Shown: positions 30,691-40,965 of the stretch, in pieces
How positions within the stretch are numbered: position 1 is the first letter of the stretch
How the letters are laid out: each line of letters begins with the position of its first letter
Assembly: GCA_030142905.1 (NCBI GenBank)
Contig: JASJOG010000182.1
Span: forward strand, 124,001 to 188,000
Source of the DNA: Heliopora coerulea
Lineage: Eukaryota; Cnidaria; Anthozoa; Scleralcyonacea; Helioporidae
Direction: 5' to 3'
DNA: 64,000 nt
Program-made: the position numbers and the translations under genes
Notes under the pieces: model-generated
Told to the model about the DNA's origin: nothing
What the model saw: only the letters and a program-made list of their open reading frames with translations
The model's database searches: none

Positions 30691-31184
30691 TCGGAAATAA
30701 TTTTTTTTGACATAAATACAAAAACAGGCATTTTTCGCACGTCAAAGAGAGAAATTAAACTTTAAAGGCAAGCAGGTTCAAGTAAATTTTGCGAGCATGT
30801 TCTTCATTTGAAAACGTAAGTAAAGGTAACAGTAAAGTGTCTTTATTTGTACTTGACAACCCTATCGGTTACCTGAGCTGTCCTCCCTAGAGGTCCAGTA
30901 AGGGCCACCCTTCATGGGTCCAGTGTTACTATAAGAAGATATCGGAGTACCTGGAGAAAACCTGCGATGATTGGTAGAGTCAAACAGGACAACACTCTCC
31001 TCACATGTGACCATGGTAACTTTAATCAGATAACTGCACGGAACCGTAATCGAACCCTAGTAACAGTGGTGAGAGACACATGCACTACCACTGTTCCACT
31101 CTCACTGCGCCGGTTTATCGTTTTCAGTAGTGAATGCAACTTATTTTCTCTCCAGACTTTACTCTCTCCGGTCCATAACCGACT
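30691..31184. other. Intron sequence without recognised features
   Basis: Intron between the cap and SRCR exons. A tRNA-B-box-like word (AACCGTAATCGAACCCTAG) near 31040 hints at a decayed tRNA-derived SINE but no cloverleaf is evident. Confidence 0.4.
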
Positions 31185-31370
31185 TTATAATTTTACTCTG
31201 GCTAACACCAAACCATTTTAATCCTCAAGGGAGACGTCTGGGACAGGAAAAGTTAAAAGGCTATCTCCTTAATCTTTTCTTGTCCGTATCCCACTTTTTA
31301 ATTTTACTCGTTCTGGCTAATGCCTGCCAATTTTACTCGTCAAGGGGAGACGTCTTGGAAAGAACAGGAT
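31185..31370 (+). repeat. Dispersed CTCTGGYTAACRCCAGA motif, three diverged copies
   Basis: Three consecutive diverged copies: CTCTGGCTAACACCAAACCA, then TTTTACTCGTTCTGGCTAAT GCC, each followed by a CAAGGGGAGACGTC-like end (ATCCTCAAGGGAGACGTCTG and ACTCGTCAAGGGGAGACGTC). Confidence 0.6.
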
Positions 31371-31433
31371 TAAATGTTTTCGGATGAAAACACTAATTCG
31401 TTTCCGGATGAAAACGCAACCTTTTTTATCCTC

Positions 31434-32098
31434 TTTGGCCTTCTGTCTACACTAAGCCGGTGTTTGCGACACCAAAAACGCTATCTAGCGTGGAGGTTTT
31501 TGAAAACGCCGTTTTCATTTTGTAGTGTAGATGACGGAAACGGAACTTCTCAAAAACCCTAACGTCATGATCAACACATGACCTTCTTTTCAAAATCGTC
31601 GCGATCGAGGTGCCAGTCGAAAACCGAAGTCTGTTACAAATATGATGACCCAGCAAATGGCTTTAAGTAAAGACATAATGCACACATAATCTGTATAAAA
31701 TCTTTAACGCTGACGTTTCGTTACTTACTTAGAGACATCTTCAGAGTGAATATTTACAACGTAGAAATGGCTTAAATAGCTTAACTGTTACAAAATTAGA
31801 AAGTGACAGGATGAGACAAAGCAAGGTGACAAGAGTCAGAGACGGGTAACGAGGTGGGAACGGAAATTAACAGATGGTGATGAGAGGGGGGGGGGGGGAA
31901 CATAAAGAAAAATAAATTATCAAAACAGGGTCGATGGAAAGGATCATCATATATAAAACAAGACCTTCTTTCCAGTTTCCCGATTAGATGTGGATGGTAA
32001 AAGCGATTCCAAAACGTCATAATGTGGACGGAAAACGTTGTGAAAACGGATTAAAAAAGTTACGTTTTGAAACGAAAACTGATTAGTGTGTAGATGGC
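31434..32098. mobile_element. MITE with GGCC(A/T)TCT-GTCTACAC ends, split by a PLE tail
   Basis: The left end GGCCTTCTGTCTACACTAAG is roughly inverted to the right end TTAGTGTGTAGATGGCC. The interior is rich in GAAAACG/CGTTTTC. About 300 bp (31650-31950) of different sequence interrupt it, containing a TAACGAAACGTCAGC word near 31705-31745 typical of PLE tails and a G(10) run. Nested insertion. Confidence 0.5.
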
Positions 32099-33019
32099 CT
32101 GGAAGTACTTGGCTCACAGGTTGTGCTACTGTCATACTGTTACTATCTCAAAAGAGATATATTGCACTGGATATCTCACAAATATTTCAAGCTTATACTT
32201 AGCAAAACATATATCAACTACTTTTCCATGACTAATTGCAGTTTTATGAAAACTTTCCAATTCACATGACCAGTTGATATGAAATCTCATTACTGTAAGC
32301 AATTTTATATGGCGTTGTTTCAATATTTTGTAAATCAGCGGCGGATTTAGGCGAGAGCGCACAGGATGCCTAACCCCTTATTGATTAGTTGTCATGTGAC
32401 TTTTGCTTAGTCACAAAACACAAGCTTCAAACATGTAGACCACCAAAAAGATTGATGATTATTTTCAAAGAGAACCAGAACAAACAGCAATGAAGTGAAT
32501 GGGTGAGTAGAAGAAATTCAAATTCAAAAAAACATCAAGAACATTATATTTTTATAAATTTTCGATACTTTACCAATTTTCTTGAGAAATATATTCGATG
32601 TGATTGGCAGAAAGAACACTGAAATAACAATCAGTCATCGACTGATTAATGGTGCAAAAAATCTGTTATGCCCCTGGGTCTGGCAAACATTTAATTTTGA
32701 TGCTGGAATGAACGAAGTTTTGGTTTGCGTTGTTCATGCCTTGGTGATGATGAAGGGAAGCATAAAGATTCTTCCACTTCCCATATAGTGCCATGAATTT
32801 GTAAAAAGTTTTGCGTCCCGCCCCAATCCGTTCGGTTCCACCCCCTGTAAACCTTTCGTGTTCATAATAAAAATGAAAAAAATTTCTTTGGAGTCTGCTT
32901 GCACAAATGCGTAAAAATTCTTCAATCACCATAATGGCTTCATTATATGAACTTTGAATGCTGAGATATTTGAACTAAATCTTTGATAATAATTTATTCT
33001 CTTTTGTTATTGTTCTAAG
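32099..33019. other. Intron sequence upstream of the SRCR exon
   Basis: Unique AT-rich sequence. Short frames on both strands (for example 32582-32788) show no family resemblance and no splice-site partner. Confidence 0.45.
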
Positions 33020-33366
33020 GTGTTCGTTTAATGCACAGGAACGGCAGCAATTTTGGAATAAATAGCACTGGAAGGGTTGAGATTTATGACTATGAAAATG
33101 ATATATGGAAAGTCTTGTGTGATGAGAACTGGACAAGGACTGATGCCGATATAGTTTGCAAGGATCTTTATTTTGAGGGAGCAGTTGAAAACTTACGAGT
33201 ACCAGACATTGATTCTGGCCATCTACAAACCCTTTCAAAAAATTTCGTATGCAATGGGACCGAAGACTACCTCAGGAACTGCAACATCGAAACAAGCAGA
33301 AGCCAAAATTGTACAAGGAAGGATGTTGTTGGTGTAAGATGCAAAGTTGAAGGTTATTTGAATTAA
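33020..33366 (+). CDS. SRCR domain exon, 3' end of gene A
   Basis: Acceptor TTGTTCTAAG; it enters in phase 1, rebuilding Gly (G+GT). It encodes a single complete scavenger receptor cysteine-rich domain: VRLMHRNG start, STGRVEIYDYENDIWKVLCD, the NWTRTDADIVCKDL helix, FVCNGTEDYLRNC and a VVGVRC end. Six Cys in the group A pattern. Five N-glycosylation sequons (NGS, NST, NWT, NGT, NCT) support an extracellular protein. SRCR domains bind proteins or polyanionic/microbial ligands. A TAA stop comes five residues after the last Cys (KVEGYLN), so either the protein ends here or this is read-through into an intron. Confidence 0.93.
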
Positions 33367-33720
33367 CAGATTCATTTATTCCCATCAGTTTTTAGCTTGC
33401 ATTAACCTTACCACTTATGAACTAGTTTGATTTATTAAGCTTCGGCTACGATGCTTACTAAAGAGCCTGGGAATTCGCCACAGGTTACTCCTTGTTAAGG
33501 CGACCCAGTTACGCCTTTGAAAGAAGAAATTGATATAATGTACTCTATGCAGTTAAAGTGTGGCCAATCGAGGTAGATTTAGGGAAATTTATTTGTCTAA
33601 AATCAATTACAACAACAAACTATGCAAATTTTTGAAATTGTGGAAGTTTGTACATTTCTATGTTGTTGTAGCGTATTCGTAGTCTTATTGAATAAATTCC
33701 ACCGCAAAGAAGGGCTAAAT
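33367..33720 (+). other. Probable 3' UTR of gene A
   Basis: Begins after the TAA stop. AT-rich, no open frame of note, ending near the AATAAA at 33691. Confidence 0.5.
33691..33696 (+). terminator. Candidate polyadenylation signal of gene A
   Basis: AATAAA 325 bp after the SRCR stop codon. It is the first canonical hexamer in the expected strand. Position is plausible for a 3' UTR, but AT-rich DNA makes chance hits common. Confidence 0.4.
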
Positions 33721-34109
33721 TAAAAAATTTACGACCTTGTATTATAAAATTAAAGACGTATTTTACATAAGTTACATTATCAAACCAAATGATAATGCCT
33801 CTGAAGTAGAGTTGAAACATTACCGTGTCGTTTCTTGTCCATTATCTTCTTACTTAAACCACAAGTTCAGATTAAAATTTATCGTAATCTGTTTTATTAT
33901 GTATTTCCTTAAACTGTCGGCTAGCTGTTGTTTATGCATTAAGATATGTTTTCAATGATTTTTCTTCTGAATATGATGTTTTGACCCATAAGATTGGTTA
34001 TTCATTATTAAGTAGGCATTTTAAGGATATGATACTTATTATCTTCAAGGCTATGACTTTTACATTAAGTCTTTGTTCAAGCTTAGGGATAATGCAAGAA
34101 CCTCAGAGG

Positions 34110-34505
34110 TATTAACAAATTAATACTGCCAAAAGTTAGTACTACCTGGTATGGCTTGCAATCAAAAGGGTATACTGCATCCAAAGCATGGAACCCTCTT
34201 TCAGATGATTTGAGATCAATGAATAATATTAAAGTATTTAAAAAGGCAGCTCGGATTATTTCATTTTCTGATAAATTTGATTAATTTCATACAATTGTCT
34301 TTGAATTACATCATGTTACAATGTGAATATGTAATGCATACGTTCATATTATTTAAGTATAAGATATTGTTATATTACGATACATTAATTTTTATTTCTA
34401 TTATTTCATGATTGTTATTTAATTTCTTGGCACATTAGCATGTATTTTGCTAGAAGTCTAACCACTATCATTTAGTCTCAGACGGTAAATAAAGTTTTAT
34501 TTATT
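34110..34505 (+). pseudogene. LINE 3' end fragment
   Basis: A 50-codon frame (about 34122-34284) encodes the C-terminus of a CR1/L2-like RT protein: LILPKVSTTWYGLQSKGYTA, SKAWNPLSDDLRSMNN and VFKKAARIIS. A 3' UTR follows and ends in GTAAATAAAGTTTTATTTA. 5'-truncated. Confidence 0.75.
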
Positions 34506-34627
34506 TGTAATTATTATTGTTCAATCTGTATATTTACACATTTAATACTGCGTGGAATAGAGAATGATTATTCACTTCAGTGTCTGTGAATAGTGTAGAT
34601 ATTTACATCGCAGCGAAAAAACAATGT

Positions 34628-35033
34628 TTTAGCATACACCTAGCATAAATGTATTCACACCGATATTTTTTAAAGTTTTAAAATGCTCTTACATGGCGTC
34701 GGCTTGTCGACCACTTGTATTTTGTAAACAAAACATTTTGAACACATCCTCCCTGCATTTATCGCTAATAAAAAAAGTGAGTGTATTTATCGCTAAAAAA
34801 ATCTTTGCTTAAGAAATACATACTGTGAATACTTTATTGCCAAATCTCGTTGCTATTTTAGTATTGTCTGGCAAGGCAGCTTCATTTATTGAAAACAATT
34901 TTCTTCTTTTGTAACGGAAACAAAACGGGACGCCATTTTGTTTTGCTCAAAAGTGAGTAGTGCAGGATATTCTGAGATGGAGGAACCAATCGGATTATGC
35001 AAAAAACGCGATTCACCTGCGAGATATATACTT
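34628..35033. mobile_element. MITE, diverged copy of the 438-800 family
   Basis: Left end TTAGCATACACCTAGC; internal blocks TTTGTAAACAAAACATTTTG, TTGCCAAATCTCGTTG and TATTGTCTGGCAAGGC match the copy at 438-800. The right end is CACCTGCGAGATATATACTT. Confidence 0.6.
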
Positions 35034-35074
35034 ATTTAAATGGGCTCTTTTCAGATAGTGTAAGACTTGTATCA

Positions 35075-35125
35075 TTTACCCTGGTTAACGCCAGACGATT
35101 TTTCTCGTCAAAGGGAAAGCTCCCG
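35075..35125 (+). repeat. Dispersed CTCTGGYTAACRCCAGA motif
   Basis: CCCTGGTTAACGCCAGACGA TTTTTCTCGTCAAAGGGAAAG CTCC. Same motif as at 11684, 27945, 31185 and 42195. Confidence 0.55.
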
Positions 35126-35214
35126 CAATGAAGGAATTGTAAGCTGCCACCATGTAAGGGTAGCTGTTTTGATGAAAAGATTAACGCATCTCGATGAATC
35201 TTTCTTTTTGTTAG

Positions 35215-35338
35215 GTGAAATGCTGCGGAACGTTTGCTCTTTGACGAACTATTCCGTAGATTGTTCAGGAAAAGATCTTTCATTAATCCCATGGGTAAAT
35301 GAACAGCTGCCTTCTCCTACATATAGGAGAGTAACAAG
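35215..35338 (+). CDS. LRRNT-like N-terminal cap exon of module B
   Basis: Acceptor TTTCTTTTTGTTAG, donor GTATGA. In phase 1 to 2 it encodes NVCSLTNYSVDCSGKDLSLI then NEQLPSPTYRRVT, i.e. Cys...VDCSGxxLxxIPxxLPxxT, the hallmark of the cap preceding the first LRR. It has two Cys where full LRRNT caps have four; the missing ones might be encoded upstream. Its AG end plus G of the exon at 42617 makes Arg, leading directly into FDISQNKI. Confidence 0.82.
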
Positions 35339-35591
35339 GTATGAGAATCGGTAATGTAAACGTTCTACTCCCGAATATCTGAACTTTATAAATATTTGAG
35401 CTTGACCCAATAAATTAATATGGCATCACTTGGTTGCTAACATCGCTCAACATTACATCATATCGCTTCTCTTATACACCTTATTCAAAAATGGCCGCCG
35501 CACGGAAAGGCCTGGTAGGGTTTGCACCGAAATGAGGTCATAAGGGCCACTGCAATCGACTACGAAGAAGAAAACATAAACATAGCTGCAT

Positions 35592-36116
35592 GTGAGTTTA
35601 GAAATGCTTCAAAATTATCATGTTCTACTGTGTACCAAGAAAACGCATCGAAAGGATGGAATGAAGATATCTTTCCACAGGTTTCCGAGCGATAAAAGTT
35701 CAAGGGACGAGTGTATTCGAGCTATTCGAAGAGATGTTGGTAGATACTTTAGCATCACGAAGAACACCCGAGTATGGTCGCGACACTTCAAGGAAAGTGA
35801 CTTTGAACGAAGCCTTACCGCAAAACGAATATTGAAAGTGACGTCTGTCCCTTCAATATTTCACTGGAAAGAAAGTTGCCCTAAGAAACGAAAGCCGCTA
35901 ACTGCAAGAGTTCGCAAGAATGTAGATGGTAGTCGCGGAAACGAAGTCTGTAAACGGCCTCCAGAAGACATGGCGGATATATCTGAAGACGCTCCTTCGA
36001 CTTCTGCCCACCACTGTGATGCCCTGGATATTGCATTCGAAGAAGATGTGCTGCCTGAAGATATCATTTCTAATCCACGGCATCATATTGGGCAGAAGTC
36101 GAAGGCGCGTCTTTAG
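35592..36116 (+). CDS. THAP-domain frame in left arm
   Basis: 174 codons. THAP pattern: LLCTKK start, KISFHRFPSDKSSRDECIRA, TRVWSRHFKESDFE and the AVPSIF-like VTSVPSIFHW. In the third zinc position the usual V-C-S is V-W-S, so the C2CH zinc site is probably incomplete; the same change is present in the other arm, so it predates the inversion. No transposase catalytic domain follows. The frame crosses the centre of the foldback before its stop. Whether it is expressed is unknown. Confidence 0.7.
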   Translation: MSLEMLQNYHVLLCTKKTHRKDGMKISFHRFPSDKSSRDECIRAIRRDVGRYFSITKNTRVWSRHFKESDFERSLTAKRILKVTSVPSIFHWKESCPKKRKPLTARVRKNVDGSRGNEVCKRPPEDMADISEDAPSTSAHHCDALDIAFEEDVLPEDIISNPRHHIGQKSKARL

Positions 36117-36507
36117 ATACATCCGCCAAATCTTCTTGAGGCCGTTTACAGACTTCATTTTTGCAACTAGCAACTACATTCTTGAGAACTCTTGCAGTTG
36201 GCGGCTTTTGTTTCTTAGGGGAACTTTCTTTCCAGTGAAATATTGAAGGGACAGACGTCACTTTCAATATTCGTTTTGCGGTAAGGCTTCGTTCAAAGTC
36301 ACTTTCTTTCAAGTGTCGCGACCATACTCGGGTGTTCTTCGTGATGCTGAAGTATCTACCAACATCTCTTCGAATAGCTCGAATACACTCGTCCCTTGAA
36401 CTTTTATCGCTCGGAAACCTGTGGAAAGATATCTTCATTCCATCCTCTCGATACGTTTTCTTGGTACACAGTAGAACATGATAATTTTGAAGCATTTCTA
36501 AACTCAC
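36070..36507 (-). CDS. THAP-domain frame in right arm
   Basis: 145 codons, nearly the same protein as the plus-strand frame with a few substitutions (for example HLKESDFE for HFKESDFE) and a different C-terminus where it crosses the centre. The THAP Cys-to-Trp change is shared. Confidence 0.7.
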   Translation of the reverse strand: MSLEMLQNYHVLLCTKKTYREDGMKISFHRFPSDKSSRDECIRAIRRDVGRYFSITKNTRVWSRHLKESDFERSLTAKRILKVTSVPSIFHWKESSPKKQKPPTARVLKNVVASCKNEVCKRPQEDLADVSKDAPSTSAQYDAVD

Positions 36508-36639
36508 ATGCAGCTATGTTTATGTTTTCTTCTTCGTAGTCGATTGCAGTGGCCCTTATGACCTCGTTTCGGTGCAAACCCTACCAGGCCTTTCCGTGCG
36601 GCGGCCATTTTTGAATAAGATGTATAAGAACTCCACATG

Positions 36640-37060
36640 CTAAATTTCACATGTAAAATTGGAACGTATGAAGATGTTTCCCATGTGAATCACATGCAAA
36701 TCACATGTGTAAAAAACATGTGAAATAAAATTATATGCGAAACTTGATCATGAGAAAAACACGATGTGAAAATTGACAATTTTCACATATGAAAATATTT
36801 CATACGTGAATTGTTTCCATTCCATATGTGAAATGAAAGTTCACATCTGAAATTAATTTGTACATGTGAATGTTCAATCTCATATGTTAAATAGATGTTT
36901 CGTAAACCAAGATTTTAAATGTGAAATTTTGAACCAGTTCATTTCACATGTGAATTAGGTATTTCATATGTCAAAACACTCCGATATCTATTGTGAAACG
37001 AAATTTCATTCGTAAAAATGTTCCAATACTATATGTTCTTCACATGTAAAATGACATGAA
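36640..37060. repeat. Cluster of CATATGAAAT / TTCACATGTGAA motifs
   Basis: Largest of the four clusters; begins right at the outer end of the THAP foldback and runs into the MITE at 37068. Confidence 0.6.
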
Positions 37061-37067
37061 ATTTTGG

Positions 37068-37258
37068 TAAACGTCCGTTTATACGGGTGATTTTGTATGT
37101 TGCCGTTGTCCTGGTGTATGTAATAAACCCATGACAGTCTATGCAACAAGATATCCGCATATGATTCGCTCCAGTTTGTTCTCGATGCTCTCGACGGATT
37201 AATACATATGCCAATATGTCTACCGAAAGGCATGCACAAAAACGTAAGTGTAAACGAA
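37068..37258 (+). mobile_element. About 200-bp MITE, copy 2 of 3
   Basis: Shares GTGTATGTAATAAACCCATG ACAGTCTATGCAACAAGATA TCCGCATATGATTCGC with 51600-51660, and inverted ends around CGTTTA...GTAAACG. Directly follows a CATATG cluster. Confidence 0.6.
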
Positions 37259-37399
37259 ATATAAGATGGCTTCAGATGGTTGGTAACAACTCTCTAGACT
37301 ACATCTTATCACTTAATACGCCACGTCACATCACACAAAGCTATGACACACTATTGCACGCTAGACCACACTAGCTTCGGCACCGCACAACTGGAATCC

Positions 37400-39215
37400 G
37401 GATAAGGGCGTAAACAATGGCGTCAAGACGTGTTGAGATTAGTTCCGATAGGTGCGGAGAGGAAGATGTGTCTGGTCTTGGTAAAGAAGTTAATAAACGC
37501 TTATTTTTAACAAATAAAGAGCGCTTCAAATGGTCAGGAAGTTTTGAGTCACTTAAAAGTCATATTGAAGATCTATTAGACACCAAAACCAGATGGACAT
37601 CTCCTTGAGGGGGATGTAAGCTGTTCGACAATTGCGAAGTAGCAATTCGTTGGTATCCAAATTTCTCGCTTATTCTCAAAGGGTGCGATAGCGACAACAT
37701 TAAAATTCGATTGCTTACGCTGGTTGAGGAAAACTCAAATGAGTTGAACAGTGGTGGAGACGAAGGTTCAATAGTTTTTGACAAGAACTCGGCCGACAAC
37801 TCAGATAATGAAGGAGATTGTACATTCATTCCTACAGCAATCAAATGCCTAGAATGAACAAGCTCAACAATGAAGCGAACACGACAATCGATGAGTTAAG
37901 TGAAGAGATAAATTCCTTGAAAGAGGCTAAATTCACCTGCTAGTCTAATTCGGCTGACTATATCTTATCCCTAAAGAAACAGAATGAAGAGCTTACAAAA
38001 GCAAATAAAGAGCTACAAGAAAGAATAAACAACCTCTCCTACATCGTTGCTGATTTGAATACGAAAGTCAGGCATACTGAAAATGAAGAATGTCTCTCAT
38101 AACAGCGATAAGACTTTTACATGCTGATCGCTATTGTGAAAGTAAACCAGAAGATCACCCAGACAAAGATAGTTCCGATGTAGAGGTTGGATTCAGCTCC
38201 GAGACAGAAAAATGCAACAAATTAAACCTAAGCGTCGAGTACAATGCACTAGTAATACGTCAACTTAACCAATATCTTCTGGAACCTGGAATATGGACAC
38301 AAGCAACAAGTTTAATACTTTTAAAGATAAAGGAGATTGCCAAAAAGAACTTACAGGTGGAAATAACAACGAAGAAATAATACGACAAGGAACACAACAA
38401 CGCAAGAAATCGATGGGGAAAAAAATCAACAACTATTATTGTTGGAGTTTCTGTGACAAAATACATCGACAGCCGACGGCATTGGGCACTAATAAAACAT
38501 AACATTCATCCTCGGCTTTTAAATTCAAGTGGATTGCACCTTAACGAGTATGGGACTTCTGATTTTGCTAAAAACGTAATTAAGTACTTTAGCAATTTAA
38601 ATAATTGAATTGTTGTACTCCCCAAAGATGGTTTACAAATTGCCAGAAATGAGGTTATTAATGGCTCTCAAAGAAGTATTAAGAACAATCGTAATCTTAT
38701 TAATAATGCAATAGACAAAGGCCAATCTGCCGTTAATTCAAACGATAAGCCATCACTAATCAAGAAAAGTAGAGGGTTCAAGATAGTTTATTTGAATACA
38801 AGAAGTCAAATCAAACATATCGATTAGTTCCGTATACATCTTAGAAATAAGCAATTCGACATAATAAGCGTTAATGTAACGATGCTTGATGACACAGTGT
38901 GCGATCATAAAATAGCCATAAAAGATACAAAACCGTACGTAAGGACAGAAAAACTGAGCTCGGTCTCCAACCAATACACGAAGACGATGTTTTTAAAGCT
39001 CTACGTTCTATGAAGCCTTCTAAATCTATTGGATATAATAAAATATCTCCAAAATTAGGAAAAACAGGTATTTTTGCAGATGATTTAAAAATTGGAATCC
39101 TCTCACCAATTTACAAATCAGGAAATAAAATAGAATGTGACATCTATAGGCCAATTTCCGTTTTACCTGTTACGGCAAAAGTATTTGAAAAGGCAGTATA
39201 TTTACATTCTTGAGT
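37400..39215 (+). pseudogene. APE-type LINE-D, ORF1 and truncated EN/RT, decayed
   Basis: Plus-strand relic. ORF1 begins at 37417 (MASRRVEISSDRCGEEDV) and has a coiled-coil (KKQNEELTKANKELQERINN, about 37975) and an SGNH-like end (SSGLHLNEYGTSDFAK, about 38530); four stops or shifts break it. The EN starts at about 38779 (FKIVYLNTRSQIKHID, FDIISVN) but is cut short, and joins an RT start (KPSKSIGYNKISPKL, DDLKIGILSPIYKSGNK, IYRPISVLPVTAKVFEKAVY) that ends at 39213. Most of the EN and RT are deleted. Confidence 0.82.
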
Positions 39216-39659
39216 AGTAAAGTTTACAACCTTCGGGACAACATGATTGATTTCGCACTTGAAAAACCAAAAACAAATTTCTTGAAAAAAAGCATTAGCT
39301 ATTCTGGACCAATATGTTAGAACAATCTGCCCAGAAAATACAAAACTAAGTAGGTCTTTTGGGCAACGTTTAGGTCTATGCTTGGGGAGTACAAAGAAGG
39401 CAATTAATATCAATATTAATTAGTATTTAGAATCTAAAAATGCAAATGCACCGTTGTTGCAATATCGTGATAATAATATACTAACGCTTTAAGTAGTTTT
39501 TATTTTGTATTAGTGTATGGATAGATAGATACGACTTCTTGAAATGCAGTAAGTTATGAATGATCTGCAGGGCAACCATTGGAAAATATTTTTAAGTAAT
39601 ATCAATAATAATAATAATATAATAATAATAACCGGAAACGTAAGCCCTAATATGTGCAG

Positions 39660-40500
39660 CTCAAGAACAGACGATAAGAACTAACTATATCAAGTTCAAA
39701 ATTGATAAATCTGTAGACTCACCGCTAAGCAGACTTTGCAGGGAAAAAGGAGAAAGTGTGGAACATCTGGTAAGCAAATGCACAAAACTTGCACAACGAG
39801 AGTACAAAAGTCGACATGATAATGTAGCAAGAATTATACATTGGAAAATATGTGGAAAACACGATCTAGAAAGAGCGAGCAAGTGGTACGAACATGAACC
39901 CCAGGGAGTAGTAGAGTCGGATAAAGTAAAAGTTCTTTGGGATTTTATGATCCAGTGCGACCATCAGATAGAACACCGAAAGCCAGATATAGTAGTAGTA
40001 GACAAAGCAGAAAAGAAATGTGCAATAATCGATATAGCCATACCAGGAGACAACAGAATTGGTGAGAAAGAAACAGAAAAGATAGAAAAAAGTATCAAGC
40101 ATTGAAACGAGAGATTAAGAACCTGTGGTCAATGAGAAAGGTAGAAGTAATTCCAGTTGTCGTTGGAGCCTTGGGCTGTGTAAGCATAAAGTTTGAACAA
40201 TGGATTGAGAGGATTGAAATAACAGTGAACGTTGAGGATATCCAGAAAACGACACTTCTTGGAACAGCAAGAATTTTAAGAAGAGTGCTAGAAAACTAGT
40301 TGTAACAGTGCCACCTTAGTCTACTGGTTGTAGACTCCTGGCACCGATGAATACCGGATCCACAGCAAACCGTGCGGAGAAGAAGAAAATAATAATGTGC
40401 AATGTCTGTTGCGGACTTTCCTGGCAGGTTGCTTGGCCCCCGTAGCAGGCTGGGACCCCTTCAATTGTCCTTAATTGGGTGGTGTGCGAGTTGCGATAAT
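39660..40500 (+). pseudogene. Non-LTR retrotransposon 3' end with restriction-like endonuclease
   Basis: Frames 39758-40105 and 40102-40299 (one frameshift) encode LCREKGESVEHLVSKCTKLA, a Cys/His-type knuckle, then RKPDIVVVDKAEKKCAIIDI AIP, which fits the PD...D restriction-like nuclease core of R2/R4/CRE-type elements, then VPVVVGALGCVSIKFEQWI and TALLGTARILRRVLE-like end. The 3' UTR (to about 40500) ends in a (GATAATAAT) tract. RT absent; 5'-truncated. Confidence 0.7.
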
Positions 40501-40965
40501 AATAACCTCACAGCTTCCTACCTCCTCACAGGGTAGTCGGAGCAGGTTCGGCTACCAATGGACAAAAGTTCAGCAAAACAAAAAATTTTAGGGAGCCGAT
40601 AAGTCTCGATGCTTTAATGCTCGTAGACTTGTTCTCCAAGCGTTAAAGTCTTCAAAAAGAAAAAGAAAAAGAGAAATTCTGCAAGCGTTAAAGCCTTGTT
40701 AAATATTTTAGCCGCTGATAGATAGTGACGTGGTTTAGCATCAGGTTATACTGTCCAAATCATGCTGTTTCATATGGAAATTGCAATAGAAACAATCTCA
40801 GAAGCTTTGAAATCCATACCGTTTCTGGACGTGTTACCCCATTTGCTCTAGCAAACGTTTTTCGCGTGCATTAATACGTTGCACTTATATATACTGGACT
40901 TAGCTGCCGCCGGATTAAGAAGAAATTTTTTATACAAGCCTGGATCATATTCACGTTACCTTCCA
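40501..40965. other. Intron sequence without recognised features
   Basis: Unique AT-rich DNA with a short AAAAGAAAAAG run at 40655. No gene seen. Confidence 0.4.

Larger units (their letters stand above)
1447..33366 (+). other. Gene model A: LRR-SRCR gene (5' end outside window)
   Basis: Exons seen: 1447-1518, 15988-16059, 17928-17999, 18100-18171, 21812-21883, 22201-22272, 27768-27839 (seven LRR exons of exactly 72 bp), 30085-30188 (Cys-rich cap, 104 bp), 33020-33366 (SRCR, with stop). All splice sites are AG/GT. The LRR exons begin with one base and end with two bases of a split codon, and every junction rebuilds Leu or Ile (AT+A, CT+A, TT+A, TT+G, CT+A, CT+A, CT+C). This consistency is strong evidence for a real spliced gene. 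Known family facts: 72-bp phase-2 LRR exons are typical of LGR-type receptors; SRCR domains are extracellular. Inference: a secreted or cell-surface recognition protein. Start, signal peptide and any upstream LRRNT lie left of the window. Additional exons hidden in the long introns cannot be excluded. Introns range from 100 bp to about 14.5 kb and are full of transposons. Confidence 0.85.
35471..36628. mobile_element. Foldback element of 2 x 540-bp arms, each encoding a THAP domain
   Basis: Arms 35471-36010 and 36089-36628 are reverse complements with only scattered differences, around a 78-bp centre. Outer ends read CTTATACACCTTATTC and the inverse. Each arm carries the 5' part of a THAP-domain gene, so the two frames converge on the centre. 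Likely a non-autonomous derivative of a P-element- or Kolobok-like DNA transposon (families that use THAP DNA-binding domains). It is inserted in the intron after the LRRNT exon. No clear target duplication was found. Confidence 0.8.

Noticed and set aside
30691..31184. Additional LRR or SRCR exon between the cap and the SRCR exon
   Set aside because: No phase-1 exon with domain-like sequence and consensus splice sites could be found; the direct junction gives a perfect Gly-Val-Arg-Leu SRCR start.
33330..33340. Strong donor GTAAGA inside the SRCR exon
   Set aside because: Its use would remove the last conserved Cys of the SRCR domain (VRC), so it is probably not the normal splice site.
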